DNA of 64,000 nucleotides from Leisingera daeponensis. Its GTDB lineage: Bacteria; Pseudomonadota; Alphaproteobacteria; Rhodobacterales; Rhodobacteraceae. The stretch is from the NCBI RefSeq assembly GCF_019801465.1, contig NZ_JAHVJA010000007.1, positions 124,001 through 188,000 on the forward strand. Direction: 5' to 3'. Of the stretch, positions 17,328 to 26,826 are shown one piece after another. The position numbers and the translations under genes are program-made. The notes below the pieces were generated by a model. The model searched no databases and had not been told where the DNA came from. It was given only the letters and a program-made list of their open reading frames with translations. The first letter of the stretch is position 1. Every line of letters starts with the position of its first letter.

Positions 17328-18614
17328 GTGCGCAGGCACAACACATCCTTGGCCGGAGGCTGCCGCAAGGCGCAGCGGCGCCGGGCGCTTGTGATTTGGG
17401 GGGCTGGCATTGCCGCTATTCTGATTGCCTGGCTTCTGCCGGCTTTGGGGGCGCTGCCGGCAGAAAACGTGCCGGCCTGGACTGGCCTGCCAGCCTTGGC
17501 TGGCTGGCTGTGGATCGCGGATGGCTGGATGCGCCGCCGCGGCGGCGTGCCATGCCTCACCTGGCACAGTGTCAGTGCCGATGCTTCCTGGCTGCCCTGG
17601 GCGGCTGAAACCTCGGTTCGACCGGAAACTCTGGACCGTCAGCTGTCGCAGCTGCAGCGGATGGGCTGCACGGCGATGGATACCGCAGAATTCATCCGCC
17701 GCCGCCGTGCCTGCCTGCCCGTCCCTGCGGAAACCGTGCTGCTGCATTTCGATGACGGTTATCTGGACAACTGGGTTGCGGCGGCCCCGATCCTGCGCCG
17801 GCACCGCATGCGGGCGACGCTGTTTGTTTCTCTGGAATTTGCCGCTCCGGACCGGCCCGCGCCGCTGACCCTGGAGGACACCAGCTGGCCGGATTTCTGG
17901 GACGGTTACCTCAGCTGGGGTGAGATACGGGCGCTGGACCGGGACAGCCCGGACAAGGTTTTCGACGTGCAGCCGCACGGGGTGGACCACACCCGGGTGC
18001 CGGTCGGCCCCCGTGCCGTGGGGCGTCTCACCCGGGAGAACTGGAAGCAGCACGCCTGGATGCAATGGGCCGCCATGCGCGGAAGCAAGCATAGCTGGTA
18101 TCTGCCGGAAGCCCCTCCGGCCGTTCCTGAAGGAACCGCAATCCCGGAAAGCGACGCAGCCCTGGCAGCGCCCGCCTTTGCAGACGGCCAACTGGAGACC
18201 AGAGCGGAGTATACCGCCAGGGTCCGCGCCGAACTGGCCCGTTGCCGAACCGAGTTCAAGGCCCGCCTTGGCAAAGCGCCCGTGCTGTTTTGCTGGCCGC
18301 AGAACCGCACCTCCAGCCTGGCGCGCCGGATCGCAGCCGAAGAAGGCTACTTGGCCACCACTGCGGGTCAGGGCTGCAACCGGGCAGGGGAGGATCCGGC
18401 GGTGATCAGCAGGGTGCATGTCGGCGAAAATACAGCTGGCTTTGCAAGTGCCTGGGTCGATGCCTGGCACTTCCATGCTACGGTGCGTTGCTTTCAGGGC
18501 AACGCATACTGGTATCTGGTGATCCTGGCGGCCGGCTTCAGCAAGGCAGTTCACAAACGCCTGAGAGCACGCAGGCATCGCAGCCGGCAGCGCCAGGAGG
18601 CGCACCGGGCATGA
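17328..18614 (+). CDS. Polysaccharide deacetylase (NodB fold)
   Basis: The 428-residue protein starts at GTG behind AAAGGAGG. Two hydrophobic helices (about 20-42 and 53-67) anchor it to the membrane. The NodB motif 1 HFDDGY is at 140-145 (D142 base, D143 metal ligand), and the metal-binding pair is H217-x3-H221 in QPHGVDH. CWPQNRTSS and HFHAT near the C-terminus resemble the later motifs. It probably removes acetyl groups from the nascent or finished polymer. It overlaps the following O-antigen ligase gene by 4 bp (ATGA). The loop between motifs is unusually long (about 200-330). Confidence 0.82.
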   Translation: MRRHNTSLAGGCRKAQRRRALVIWGAGIAAILIAWLLPALGALPAENVPAWTGLPALAGWLWIADGWMRRRGGVPCLTWHSVSADASWLPWAAETSVRPETLDRQLSQLQRMGCTAMDTAEFIRRRRACLPVPAETVLLHFDDGYLDNWVAAAPILRRHRMRATLFVSLEFAAPDRPAPLTLEDTSWPDFWDGYLSWGEIRALDRDSPDKVFDVQPHGVDHTRVPVGPRAVGRLTRENWKQHAWMQWAAMRGSKHSWYLPEAPPAVPEGTAIPESDAALAAPAFADGQLETRAEYTARVRAELARCRTEFKARLGKAPVLFCWPQNRTSSLARRIAAEEGYLATTAGQGCNRAGEDPAVISRVHVGENTAGFASAWVDAWHFHATVRCFQGNAYWYLVILAAGFSKAVHKRLRARRHRSRQRQEAHRA

Positions 18615-20032
18615 TCTGGCGGCTGACCGGATATATGCTGCTGGCGGGCGGCCTTGGCTTCTTGGCGCTGCTGCTGGTCTCCTATTCTGCACTGTCTCCA
18701 AAAGCAGGCCTGCTGCTGGTGCCTGGTTTGGCCGCTGGCGGGATACTTGCCCTAAACCCATATGCGGCGGCGCTGCTGCTGGTCGTGTTTTCCCACCTCG
18801 ACGCGCTGGCGGGTATTTTTTCCAAGGCCTTGCCGCTGTCGGCATTTAAGCTGCTCAGTGCAGCGGCCTTGGGCGGGCTGCTGCTGCAGAGCTACAGCAA
18901 ACCGCGGCATCTGCGGCTGGGGCCGGCCAGCCGGACTAAGTCACTGGTTATATTGTTCATGATCTGGCTCTGCATATCTTATCTAACCTGCGAATTTCGC
19001 GCGGCAGGCAAGGAGCATGTGATCGGTTTCGCCAGCGTGATAGTTCTGTTCTTTCTGATTGTTGCTTTGGCGGATACCCCGGGGCGGCTACGCGCAATGG
19101 TCTGGGTGCTGGTGGGAACCGGGTTAGTATCCGGTCTGTTTGTCCTTGCCGAAACTGTGCTCGGTGTGCGGCTGGTGGCAACTGAAGCCGCCGCCACCAC
19201 CGCCCAATTCGAGGGTCAGGCGCGCAGTGCGGGGGCCTCGAATTACAACCCCACGACGGCGGCGCATATGCTGCTTTGCACAGTGGTGACCGCAGCAGTT
19301 CTGTTCTTCGAGCACAAACCATTGAGATGGTTCAGCGGCGCCGTGGTGCTGGTGGGCATGGCCGCGCTGGTGCTGACGCTGGCGCGATCCGCCGCAATCG
19401 CCCTGGTGCTCATTGCGCTGGTCTACATGTGGCAGAAGCGCAGCCATCGCCTGTTTCCGCTGATGCTGATGTGCCTTGCCGCGGCGGGGGCGGTGTCGCT
19501 GCCATTCGTTCCCGACGTCTACTGGGACCGGATGGGCACAATCTTTGAGCAGGGATCGGACCGCACATTGCTGCGCCGGTTCTCCTATAACCTAATCGGA
19601 TTGCAGCTGCTTTGGGAAAACCCGGTCTTTGGCGTTGGCCCCGGCAACTATCCGCATTTCTACGCTGGTGAGGATTTCCGCTGGTATCCGGGACGGGAAC
19701 CGGTGCCGCGGCAGCTGCACAACAGTTATTTGGAAGTTGCCGCTGAACTCGGGCTGATCGGGCTGGCCCTGTTCCTGGGGGTAATGCTGACCGCATTGAA
19801 GGCAGCTGCACAGACCGCGCGTGCCGGGGTGCCAGGCCTGTCGGTTTTTGCCAAGGCAGTGGCCTACGGTTTTGCCGCGTTTTTGATCGCGTCGCTGTTC
19901 ATGCCCAACGAGGACACTAAGTTTATGTGGATCCTGCCAGCACTTTGCGTGGCGGCCCGGACGTTAAGCCTTGGGGGAGACGCCGGGGAAGCTGGCACAG
20001 GCCAAGCAGGCAGCGGGGGGAAGGGTAACTGA
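18611..20032 (+). CDS. O-antigen ligase / polymerase family protein (Wzy_C)
   Basis: The 473-residue membrane protein has about 11-12 helices. It contains the Wzy_C region FGVGPGNYPHFYAG (about 348-361) in a periplasmic loop, followed by QLHNSYLEVAAELGLIGL, whose His is typical of the family. It polymerises or ligates undecaprenyl-linked repeat units on the periplasmic side. The start is the ATG overlapping the deacetylase stop; a longer frame reaches back into the deacetylase gene and is rejected. The next gene begins 1 bp after its stop, so coupling is tight. Confidence 0.87.
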   Translation: MIWRLTGYMLLAGGLGFLALLLVSYSALSPKAGLLLVPGLAAGGILALNPYAAALLLVVFSHLDALAGIFSKALPLSAFKLLSAAALGGLLLQSYSKPRHLRLGPASRTKSLVILFMIWLCISYLTCEFRAAGKEHVIGFASVIVLFFLIVALADTPGRLRAMVWVLVGTGLVSGLFVLAETVLGVRLVATEAAATTAQFEGQARSAGASNYNPTTAAHMLLCTVVTAAVLFFEHKPLRWFSGAVVLVGMAALVLTLARSAAIALVLIALVYMWQKRSHRLFPLMLMCLAAAGAVSLPFVPDVYWDRMGTIFEQGSDRTLLRRFSYNLIGLQLLWENPVFGVGPGNYPHFYAGEDFRWYPGREPVPRQLHNSYLEVAAELGLIGLALFLGVMLTALKAAAQTARAGVPGLSVFAKAVAYGFAAFLIASLFMPNEDTKFMWILPALCVAARTLSLGGDAGEAGTGQAGSGGKGN

Positions 20033-20033
20033 C

Positions 20034-21257
20034 ATGCGGCTGGCAGTCATCGTCACGGAATATCCGAAGTTCACTGAAACCTTCATTCTGCGGGATGTGA
20101 TGAAGTTCCTGGAATCGGGAGCCGACGTCCGGCTGTACCACCTGGCGCCTTATAACTCCTCCGAAGTGCTGCATGAGTTTGCCAGACCGACCCGTGCCAT
20201 TGCCCGCCATGTCGGTCTGGTAAGCCCGCGCACACTCGCCAGTTTCACGGCCGGCCTGGGCCGCCTGGCCGGTCCGCTGACGGTGATCGGCGCGCAGCAG
20301 GGCGGCAAGCCGGTTCTGGCCGGCAAGTCCGCGGTTGTGTCCGTTGCGGCCTCTGCGATTGCCCGCGAACTGGCAGATTGGGGCGCCGATCATGTCCATG
20401 CAGAATTTGCAGGTCATCCCGCAACTGCCGCTTGGGTGATTCACCGGCTGACCGGCATCCCCTATTCGGTCAGCTGCCGTGCCCATGATATTTTCCGGAC
20501 CCAGCGCCTGCTTGCGGAAAAGCTGGGTGAAGCCGCCTTTGTCCGCACCATCAGCAATTTCGGGCGCGCGTTCCTGGCCAGTCACGTCCGCGGCCTGCGC
20601 GCAGAGGACATTCAGGTTATCCACTCAAGCGTCGATGTGGAGAGCATCCCGCAGCTTGGCCCGCCGTCGCAGGACGGGCCGTTCCACGTGGTCTATGTCG
20701 GCTCGCTGCAGGTGCGAAAGGGTGTTGACGTGCTGCTCCGGGCGCTTGCCGCAACAGATATTCCGGACTGGCGCTGCTCGCTGGCAGGGGACGGACCGGA
20801 GCGCGCAGAGCTGGAAGCGCTGGCAGCAGACCTGGGCCTGAGAGAGCGGGTGAGGTTCCTGGGCAAGCAGGATTTTGCTGCGGTCAGCACACTTTATGAA
20901 AGCGCCAATGTTATAGCTGTGCCTTCGGTGATCGGCCCGGCCGGGCGAACGGAGGGCATTCCCAATGTTGCGATTGAGGGGCTTGCGTTCCAGCGGCCGG
21001 TCATTTCCACCAATGTGTCCGGTATTCCCGAGCTGATCCGCCCGGGCGAGACCGGTTTCCTGATTGAGCCGGGATCAGTTGCAGACCTGCTTAGGGCGCT
21101 GGAAGACGTGCAGGCAAACCCGGCGGCGGCCTATGCCATCGCCCGCCAAGGGCGCAGGCTGGTGGAGGAGGAATTTTCACTGGCAGCCAATGCACGCCGC
21201 CAGCTTGATCTGTTCCGCACCCATTCCGCGGCAGCGCTGGGGAGGGCAGCAGAATGA
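20034..21257 (+). CDS. Glycosyltransferase family 4
   Basis: The 407-residue GT-B enzyme begins RLAVIVTEYPKFTETFILRDV, typical of the WcaL/colanic-acid-type GT4 subgroup. HVHAEFAGHPATAA lies in the acceptor domain. The donor domain has YVGSLQVRKGVDVLLRAL and PAGRTEGIPNVAIEGLAFQ, with the conserved Glu pair. The protein starts at ATG 20034, just 1 bp past the previous stop, and its stop overlaps the following GT2 gene by 4 bp. The GT4 at 43398-44606 belongs to the same subgroup. Confidence 0.9.
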   Translation: MRLAVIVTEYPKFTETFILRDVMKFLESGADVRLYHLAPYNSSEVLHEFARPTRAIARHVGLVSPRTLASFTAGLGRLAGPLTVIGAQQGGKPVLAGKSAVVSVAASAIARELADWGADHVHAEFAGHPATAAWVIHRLTGIPYSVSCRAHDIFRTQRLLAEKLGEAAFVRTISNFGRAFLASHVRGLRAEDIQVIHSSVDVESIPQLGPPSQDGPFHVVYVGSLQVRKGVDVLLRALAATDIPDWRCSLAGDGPERAELEALAADLGLRERVRFLGKQDFAAVSTLYESANVIAVPSVIGPAGRTEGIPNVAIEGLAFQRPVISTNVSGIPELIRPGETGFLIEPGSVADLLRALEDVQANPAAAYAIARQGRRLVEEEFSLAANARRQLDLFRTHSAAALGRAAE

Positions 21258-22417
21258 TCTTGCTGTTTTGGGTATGCGCCGGGCTGGTTGCCTTCTCTTT
21301 GGCGGGGTACGGGCTGCTATGGTGCATTCTGGCCGGAATTTTTGGTCGCCGGACGCCGCTGCCCCCGGAAACGCCGCTGCATGCCACGGTGCTGATAGCA
21401 GCCCGCAATGAAGAAGCCGCGATCCGGGACAAGCTGAAGACCGTCCTGAAACAGGACTGCGGTCCGCACCGGGTAGACGTTCTGGTGGTCTCCGATGGCT
21501 CAGAGGACGCGACACTGCAGCAGGCGCTGTCGCTGAACAGCCCGCGCATACGTGCCTTTCAGACGCCGGAGCATGGCGGCAAGGCGCAGGCGCTGACTGC
21601 CGGGCTGGCCCGGATCCATGCAGATGTGGTGGTCTTCTCCGACGCCAACAGCATGCTGGCGCCAGGTGCCTTGCGGCATCTGCTGGCACCCTTCGCAAGG
21701 CAGGGAACCGGTGGTGTCTGCGGCCGCTTGCAACCGCAGCACGGCAAGGGACGTGGTGGCTGGCTGGCGCGGGCTGAGCGATTGTTCTGGGCGTATGATG
21801 CGGCCTTGAAAGCAGCTGAGAGCCGCCTGGGGGGAGCCGTTTCGGCCCAAGGAACACTATACGCCATGCGCCGCGAACTTGTGCCTGAGCGGGTCCCCGG
21901 AGATGTTGCCGACGACTTTTACATCTCGGTGCAAGCCCCGGCAAAGCACCGCCGTCTGGTGTTTGAACCCAGGGCCTTGGCGCAGGAAGTTGTCACCAGT
22001 CATACCGGGGACGAGTTCATGCGCAGGGTCCGCTCTACAGAACGGGGCTGGCGGGCCCTGATGCGCATGCGCAGGCTGATGAACCCCGGTAAACACGGGC
22101 TCTACGCGCTGCAACTGCTGCTGCACAAAGGGCTGCGCCGGCTGGTGGCATTTCTCCTGCCTGTGCTGCTGGCGCTGAGCCTCGCCGCGGCGGCTTCGCA
22201 AGGTGGTATCTATTCCGCCGCCCTGCTGGGGCAGCTGGCTGTTTACGGGGTGGCGGTTGGAGCGCTGGTCTGGCCGCCTGCCGCACGGTTGCCCGGCTCC
22301 GGCCCGGCCCGGTTCTTTGTGCTGGGTCATGCGGCAATGGGGTTTGGAATTCTTCGGTCCATGGCTGGGGTGCACAGCGTGCGCTGGGCGCCGGCGCGGA
22401 GGATGGCCGATGAATGA
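21254..22417 (+). CDS. Membrane glycosyltransferase family 2
   Basis: The 387-residue protein has an N-terminal TM helix (about 2-28). A GT-A domain follows with VLIAARNEEAAIRDKL, VVSDGSEDAT, the DxD-like FSDANSM (about 128-134), and the later acceptor segment PGDVADDFYISVQ. Three C-terminal membrane helices (about 295-370) follow. The architecture is that of processive or membrane-anchored GT2 enzymes such as cellulose-synthase relatives, but the QxxRW motif was not found (RSTERGW stands in the place), so processivity is doubtful. It overlaps the neighbours on both sides. Confidence 0.87.
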   Translation: MILLFWVCAGLVAFSLAGYGLLWCILAGIFGRRTPLPPETPLHATVLIAARNEEAAIRDKLKTVLKQDCGPHRVDVLVVSDGSEDATLQQALSLNSPRIRAFQTPEHGGKAQALTAGLARIHADVVVFSDANSMLAPGALRHLLAPFARQGTGGVCGRLQPQHGKGRGGWLARAERLFWAYDAALKAAESRLGGAVSAQGTLYAMRRELVPERVPGDVADDFYISVQAPAKHRRLVFEPRALAQEVVTSHTGDEFMRRVRSTERGWRALMRMRRLMNPGKHGLYALQLLLHKGLRRLVAFLLPVLLALSLAAAASQGGIYSAALLGQLAVYGVAVGALVWPPAARLPGSGPARFFVLGHAAMGFGILRSMAGVHSVRWAPARRMADE

Positions 22418-23585
22418 CGGCGCGGCCCTGAAAGCAGCAGCGCCAGAACAGCTGCAGACCCGGATCCTGCGCCGCTGGAAAGACGTCGCGCAGCTGGAAA
22501 CGGAGTGGCGCAGCATGCATGAACGCTGCCGCGGGCGTCTGTATTCCTCCTTTGACTGGCTTGCGGCACAGCATGCGGGATTTGGCCCGGCCGGTGATCT
22601 GCGGATCATCACCATTTTTCAGGCAGGGAGAATGGTCGCTGCCGCGCCGATGTGCCTGGTCCGCAAGCGGTTCAGCAAGCTGCTGCCCTTCTACCGGCCG
22701 CGGGTGCTGACCGGCTGGATGTGCAACTATGCCGGATTTTTCGAGTTCCTCGCCACCAGCCGTGAAGCCTTAAGGGCGCTGCTCGGAGCCGTTTGCAGGG
22801 CGGCGCCGCGGGCGGGCATCGAACTGGCCCTGTTCCGGGTCTGCACCCGCGATGTGCTGGCTACCCGTTGCCTGCGGCTTGGCGGGCTGGAGCTGTGGCA
22901 GGACCGCGCTCAGGGCAGCTCTATCGCAGAAAACCTCAGGGATTGGGAAAGCTACCTTCAAACCCGCAGCCGTTCCTTTCGCAAGAAAGTCCGCGTCAGC
23001 AACAGGCAGTTGCAAGAGGCCAAGGCGGAGCTGGACGTGTTTCAGTCGCAGGACAATGCGCCGGTTCAAAGAATGCTCAAGCTTTCGCAGCGCAGCTGGA
23101 AGCAGAAGTCGGGAACCGGATTGGCGGCCTTGCTGGGCGGCGGTGCTTTTCTTCAGGAGTTGTGGCGGCGCCTCGCAGCGCGGGGCTGCGGCAGCCTGGT
23201 TCTGTTGCGGGCGGGTGAACAGGACATCGCGTCTTTCTGTGCGGTCCGCTGCCAAAGCACATGGTACGGCTTGTTTTCTGAATTTGACGAAGCCTTTTCC
23301 GAATTGTCGCCGGGGCGTTGCGTTATGTACCGCAGTCTTCAGGCGGTGATCGGGCAGGGACAGCCTGTGCGTTTCGAATTCGGGCGCAGGACGCATTACC
23401 TGAGGGATTTCGAAACCGGGTCATATCAGGTCCGGCGCCTGCGGGGCGTGCGGCGGGGCGGCCTTGCCTTTTGGCTGCTGAAGCTTGAGGACGCATTGCG
23501 GGGGCTGACAGGGCAGCGGGGCCTGCTGGCGAACCGCCGGTCGAGGCGGGCAGATATCCTTGCAGATGGCAAGGGGAGGCTGTGA
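22410..23585 (+). CDS. GNAT-fold acyl/aminoacyl transferase (CelD-like)
   Basis: The 391-residue protein starts at the ATG overlapping the GT2 stop by 8 bp. It has the GNAT-6 pattern also seen at 7092-8222: the basic RSRSFRKKVRVSNRQLQ helix, QRSWKQKSGTG, and FDEAFSELSPGRCVMYRSL. A Y-L-R-D-F segment and a basic C-terminus follow. It probably attaches an acyl or aminoacyl group to sugar residues or to a lipid-linked precursor. Its position inside the dense operon supports a role in polymer decoration. The donor is unknown. Confidence 0.75.
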   Translation: MNDGAALKAAAPEQLQTRILRRWKDVAQLETEWRSMHERCRGRLYSSFDWLAAQHAGFGPAGDLRIITIFQAGRMVAAAPMCLVRKRFSKLLPFYRPRVLTGWMCNYAGFFEFLATSREALRALLGAVCRAAPRAGIELALFRVCTRDVLATRCLRLGGLELWQDRAQGSSIAENLRDWESYLQTRSRSFRKKVRVSNRQLQEAKAELDVFQSQDNAPVQRMLKLSQRSWKQKSGTGLAALLGGGAFLQELWRRLAARGCGSLVLLRAGEQDIASFCAVRCQSTWYGLFSEFDEAFSELSPGRCVMYRSLQAVIGQGQPVRFEFGRRTHYLRDFETGSYQVRRLRGVRRGGLAFWLLKLEDALRGLTGQRGLLANRRSRRADILADGKGRL

Positions 23586-24694
23586 CGATGCTGCAGACGC
23601 TTTGTGCCGCAGATGCTGGGATCCGGGTCAGCTTGGATCAGTACTTGCCGCCCGCGGCGTTTGGTGAACTAAGGGCCTTCCTGCAAGGCTGCCCTTCCGC
23701 CACCTGGCTTCAGTCGCCAGACTACACGGCAAATTGCCCGCCGCCGCCGCGCCACCATTACGTGTCAATGACCGCCTATTCCCCGGACGGCAGTCTTGCC
23801 GGTTTCGGTGTCGTTCGGCTGACCCGGATGGCGCCGGGACGCTATCTGGCCAATTTCCGGCGCGGGCCCGTCACAAGAACGCCGGACGACCTGGCCCGTA
23901 TTCTGCCTGCGTTTGCAGAACGGCTGCGCCGGGAAGGATGCTGCTCGATGCAACTGAACCCGCGCTGGAGCGGTGAACAGGATGTGATGAAGATTTGCGC
24001 CCTGCTAGAGGCCGCGGGCGCAGTCCGGCTTCCTGAAAGCGGACAGTCCCAGCACACGGAAACCGGCCTGGTTGCTCTGCATGGGACCGAGGAGCAGTTG
24101 CAATCCAGATTGAAACAGCGCTGCAGACGCCAAATCCGCAAGGCGGAGAAGGCCGGCATCGATGTGCGCCCTGCAGCGAGTCTTCAGGAGGCGTTGCAGT
24201 TCGAGCCCCTGATGAAGAATTTCTTTCGCAGCCGCGGATTGGGTCTTGAATCCGTGCCGCCGGTCGAAGCGCAATGGCGGATGACGCGGGACAAGGGGGC
24301 GTTTCTTCTGGCTTGGCAGCAAGACAGGCTGGTGGCGGGTCATGTAATGGTCGCGGACGGCGGCCGCGCCTTCTGGCTGGTTCTGGCGCGCGCCACGGAC
24401 TGTTCCTGCGCTGCAGCGGGCTATCCGCTGGTCTGGGAGGCCTTGAAAGCCGCACAAGAACAGGGCTTTGCACACTACGATATGGCCGGGGCCGCGGGGT
24501 TGCCCGGGGCTAGCGGCTCCGGCGGCACGCGGGGAGCCGAAAACCGGGCACAGTTCAAATCGGCCTTCCGTCCCGAGGTGATTCCACTGGTGCCAGCCTA
24601 TGTGCTGCCGTTGCGCCAGCCCGCTCATATGCTGCTGTTCAACCTGCGCCGCGCTTACCGCGGGTTGCGAACGCAGGCCACGGGGCGGATATGA
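23582..24694 (+). CDS. FemAB/GNAT-like transferase
   Basis: The 370-residue protein starts at GTG 23582, overlapping the previous stop (GTGA), with an in-frame ATG two codons on. Two GNAT-like halves resemble FemX/FemAB aminoacyltransferases: an N-terminal half with ATWLQSPDY and YSPDGSLAGFGVVRLTR, and a C-terminal half with RLKQRCRRQIRKAEKAGI (about 178-195), GHVMVADGGRAFWLVLAR and HYDMAGAAGLPG. This architecture is used to add amino acids or acyl groups from tRNA or CoA donors. In this operon it would modify sugar subunits. The sequence differs from the neighbouring GNAT-fold proteins, so it is not a recent duplicate. Confidence 0.75.
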   Translation: MTMLQTLCAADAGIRVSLDQYLPPAAFGELRAFLQGCPSATWLQSPDYTANCPPPPRHHYVSMTAYSPDGSLAGFGVVRLTRMAPGRYLANFRRGPVTRTPDDLARILPAFAERLRREGCCSMQLNPRWSGEQDVMKICALLEAAGAVRLPESGQSQHTETGLVALHGTEEQLQSRLKQRCRRQIRKAEKAGIDVRPAASLQEALQFEPLMKNFFRSRGLGLESVPPVEAQWRMTRDKGAFLLAWQQDRLVAGHVMVADGGRAFWLVLARATDCSCAAAGYPLVWEALKAAQEQGFAHYDMAGAAGLPGASGSGGTRGAENRAQFKSAFRPEVIPLVPAYVLPLRQPAHMLLFNLRRAYRGLRTQATGRI

Positions 24695-25626
24695 GCATGC
24701 CGAACGTCACACCTATTTTTGTTCTGGGCCTGCAACGATCCGGCACCACGCTTGCAGCCAACCTGCTGGCAGCACAGCCGGGAATTTCCGCAGTAACGGC
24801 AGAGCGTCACCACGGGGTTCATGAAAGCGTCTTTTTTTCCCATTTTGCTCCCGCCATGGAGCCCTGGCCTGGTCCCGGCTGGCGTGCCGATGCGGCGGGG
24901 GACTTCCTCAGCAGCGAGTACTTCCGGCTTCTGAGCATGCCGCGCCAGCAGGGGGAGCAGGCTGCAGAGGCCAGCGCCAGCCCGGCGGAGCTCTTTTGCC
25001 GGTTGATGGAGGAACTGGTGCAGCGCACAGGGGCGGCAGCATGGGTAGAAAAGTCGCCTCATCATACGCTGCTTGGTCCGGCAATCGCCAAGGCCGTCCC
25101 AACAGCCCTCTTCCTGTGCGTCACCCGGCAGAGTCAGGGCTTCCTGCGCTCCCGCCTGTGGTCTTATGGCCGCCGGCCGCCGCCCTACCCCAAGCGCGCC
25201 TTGTTGATCGGGCGGGGCTGCGCCTCGAACGTGTTTCACAAGCGCTGCATGCGGCGGTTGCAGCGGCAGCTGGGCAAGGGACGTGTCTTCGAGGTTGAGT
25301 TCGAGGCTCTGCGCAGGGAGCCGGACAGGGCACTTGCGCCGGTGCTGGCTGCGGCCGGTCTGGCGAAGAGCGCCATTCTGCCGCCAGAGTTTGCTCCGAA
25401 TTCCAGTTTCTCCACGCATAGTCAGCGCAAGCAGGCGCTATCGGCATTGGATCTGCGTGTGGCGAGGGCAGCGGAGCTGATGGCGCATGCCGTGCCGCAG
25501 GTTCTGTTCGCGGCGATTCAGCATCAGCTGGCCAAGCGGCGGCCGCCAGAGTTTCCTTCTTGGGTCTGGCCGCAAGCAGCGAGCGGGCCTCGGGGCGTAA
25601 TCAGGCCGCAGGATCGGCAGGGATAG
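24691..25626 (+). CDS. Sulfotransferase family protein
   Basis: The 311-residue protein has the 5'-phosphosulfate-binding loop GLQRSGTT at residues 13-20, typical of PAPS-dependent sulfotransferases. WVEKSPHHTLLGPAIAKAVP (about 118-137) and the Arg/Ser stretch TRQSQGFLRSRLWS resemble the 3'-phosphate-binding region. VFEVEFEALRREPDR follows the family's later motif. It would sulfate a sugar hydroxyl of the polymer, giving an anionic sulfated polysaccharide. It overlaps the previous gene by 4 bp. No PAPS synthesis gene is in the window. Confidence 0.82.
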   Translation: MSMPNVTPIFVLGLQRSGTTLAANLLAAQPGISAVTAERHHGVHESVFFSHFAPAMEPWPGPGWRADAAGDFLSSEYFRLLSMPRQQGEQAAEASASPAELFCRLMEELVQRTGAAAWVEKSPHHTLLGPAIAKAVPTALFLCVTRQSQGFLRSRLWSYGRRPPPYPKRALLIGRGCASNVFHKRCMRRLQRQLGKGRVFEVEFEALRREPDRALAPVLAAAGLAKSAILPPEFAPNSSFSTHSQRKQALSALDLRVARAAELMAHAVPQVLFAAIQHQLAKRRPPEFPSWVWPQAASGPRGVIRPQDRQG

Positions 25627-25638
25627 GGAGAGCCACAC

Positions 25639-26742
25639 ATGCAGCCGCTGCGTGTTGAAACAGTTAGCAGCCTGGGTGAACTGCAGGCGATGGAAGAACA
25701 TCTCGGGGCGCTGTCTGCAGGGGCCGGCGCCGGCGCCTATGACAGGCCTGGGTTCTTTCTGCCTTGGGCGCGTGCGGCGGTTGCCGTCGGGCAGCAGCCT
25801 GCTTGCCTATGCCTGTGGCGCGGTCAGGAGCTGGCTGGGTTTGTCCCGCTGTTCCGGCGGCGCGATTGGAAGGCTGCCTTGGCCTGGCGTGGCGGGCCGC
25901 CGGTCTTCGGGTCCTCTCCGGCATTCGATTTCCTGACTGATCCGCAGGAAAATCAGGATGAACTGGCCGGAGCGCTGATACGGGCATTAGAGCGGATGCG
26001 CTGGCTGGACCTCACGTTTGAAAACCTGCCGGAGGGCAACCGGTTGGGCCGCTGGCTGGGCCAGGCTTTCGTGCGGCAGGGGTATAGTGTCGGGCGCAGT
26101 CCCGGACTGGGATACTTTCTGGCGGAAGGCGTGTCGAGCAGCGCCGAATTGGAAGCTCAGCTCAGCAGCAAGAACCGCCGCAATCTGCGCGCTGCCGAGC
26201 GAAAGATGGCTGCCAGTTGCGAGGTCAGCCTGTTTACCCAAGATGATGATCCAGAGGCCGCGGTGCAGGTTCTTCACGCGGTGGTGGCCGCCAGCTGGAA
26301 GGACTGCCCGCGCATGCGCCGTATTGGCCTGAAACTGTATGCAGACCAGATCCGCGGCTGCGCGCGGGACGGAACGCTTCGGTTCTGGTCAGTGTCTTGT
26401 CAGGGAGAGCCTGCCGCTTTTGTCTTTAATCTGGCGGAGTATGGCGGAACGCATCACGGCTATTTCACCGCCATCACCCCCAAGGGTTGCGAGCTGGGGG
26501 CCGGAACGGCGTTGATGTACCGGTCTCTCAAGCACAGCCTGGATGGGGGGGCAACATCGTTCAACTTGTGGTCTGCCCGCCACAACATCAAGCGGATGAC
26601 AAACAGCCGGATGCAAACCGTCAGCCTGCGTATCAGCCGTGCCAGCCTGGGAGCGCGGCTGCGACTGGAGGCCGCCAGCCGGCTGCAGCTGCTGCGTCAG
26701 GCCTTCAGAACGGGAAATTCCCGTTCGCGGACACAGGAGTAA
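25639..26742 (+). CDS. GNAT-fold acyl/aminoacyl transferase
   Basis: The 367-residue protein ends the plus-strand run, starting 12 bp after the sulfotransferase with a GGGAG site. It shares the GNAT-6 layout: LSSKNRRNLRAAERKMAAS (basic helix, about 175-193), ASWKDCPRMRR, GEPAAFVFNLAEYGGTHHGY and CELGAGTALMYRSLKHSL, the last closely resembling the motif in the 22410 gene. Likely a third acyl/aminoacyl transferase working on the same polymer. Another possibility is that these proteins form a set acting on different positions. The donor is unknown. Confidence 0.75.
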   Translation: MQPLRVETVSSLGELQAMEEHLGALSAGAGAGAYDRPGFFLPWARAAVAVGQQPACLCLWRGQELAGFVPLFRRRDWKAALAWRGGPPVFGSSPAFDFLTDPQENQDELAGALIRALERMRWLDLTFENLPEGNRLGRWLGQAFVRQGYSVGRSPGLGYFLAEGVSSSAELEAQLSSKNRRNLRAAERKMAASCEVSLFTQDDDPEAAVQVLHAVVAASWKDCPRMRRIGLKLYADQIRGCARDGTLRFWSVSCQGEPAAFVFNLAEYGGTHHGYFTAITPKGCELGAGTALMYRSLKHSLDGGATSFNLWSARHNIKRMTNSRMQTVSLRISRASLGARLRLEAASRLQLLRQAFRTGNSRSRTQE

Positions 26743-26826
26743 ACCTGAACCGGAAAAAGCCTTTGCCCCGATTATCAGGTTGCAGCCGCTTTTCGCAGGG
26801 AACACTCCGGGACCGTCTTGAAGTGG

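Noticed and set aside
17028-18845. 605-codon open frame on the minus strand
   Set aside because: Opposite the end of the PCP gene, the deacetylase and the start of the ligase gene, which have clear motifs. The translation is low-complexity and Pro/Arg/Gln-rich.
26742-26781. AACCTGA / TCAGGTT inverted repeat between the convergent GNAT and M56 genes
   Set aside because: 7-bp arms, a 26-base loop and no U-tract; too weak to call a terminator.
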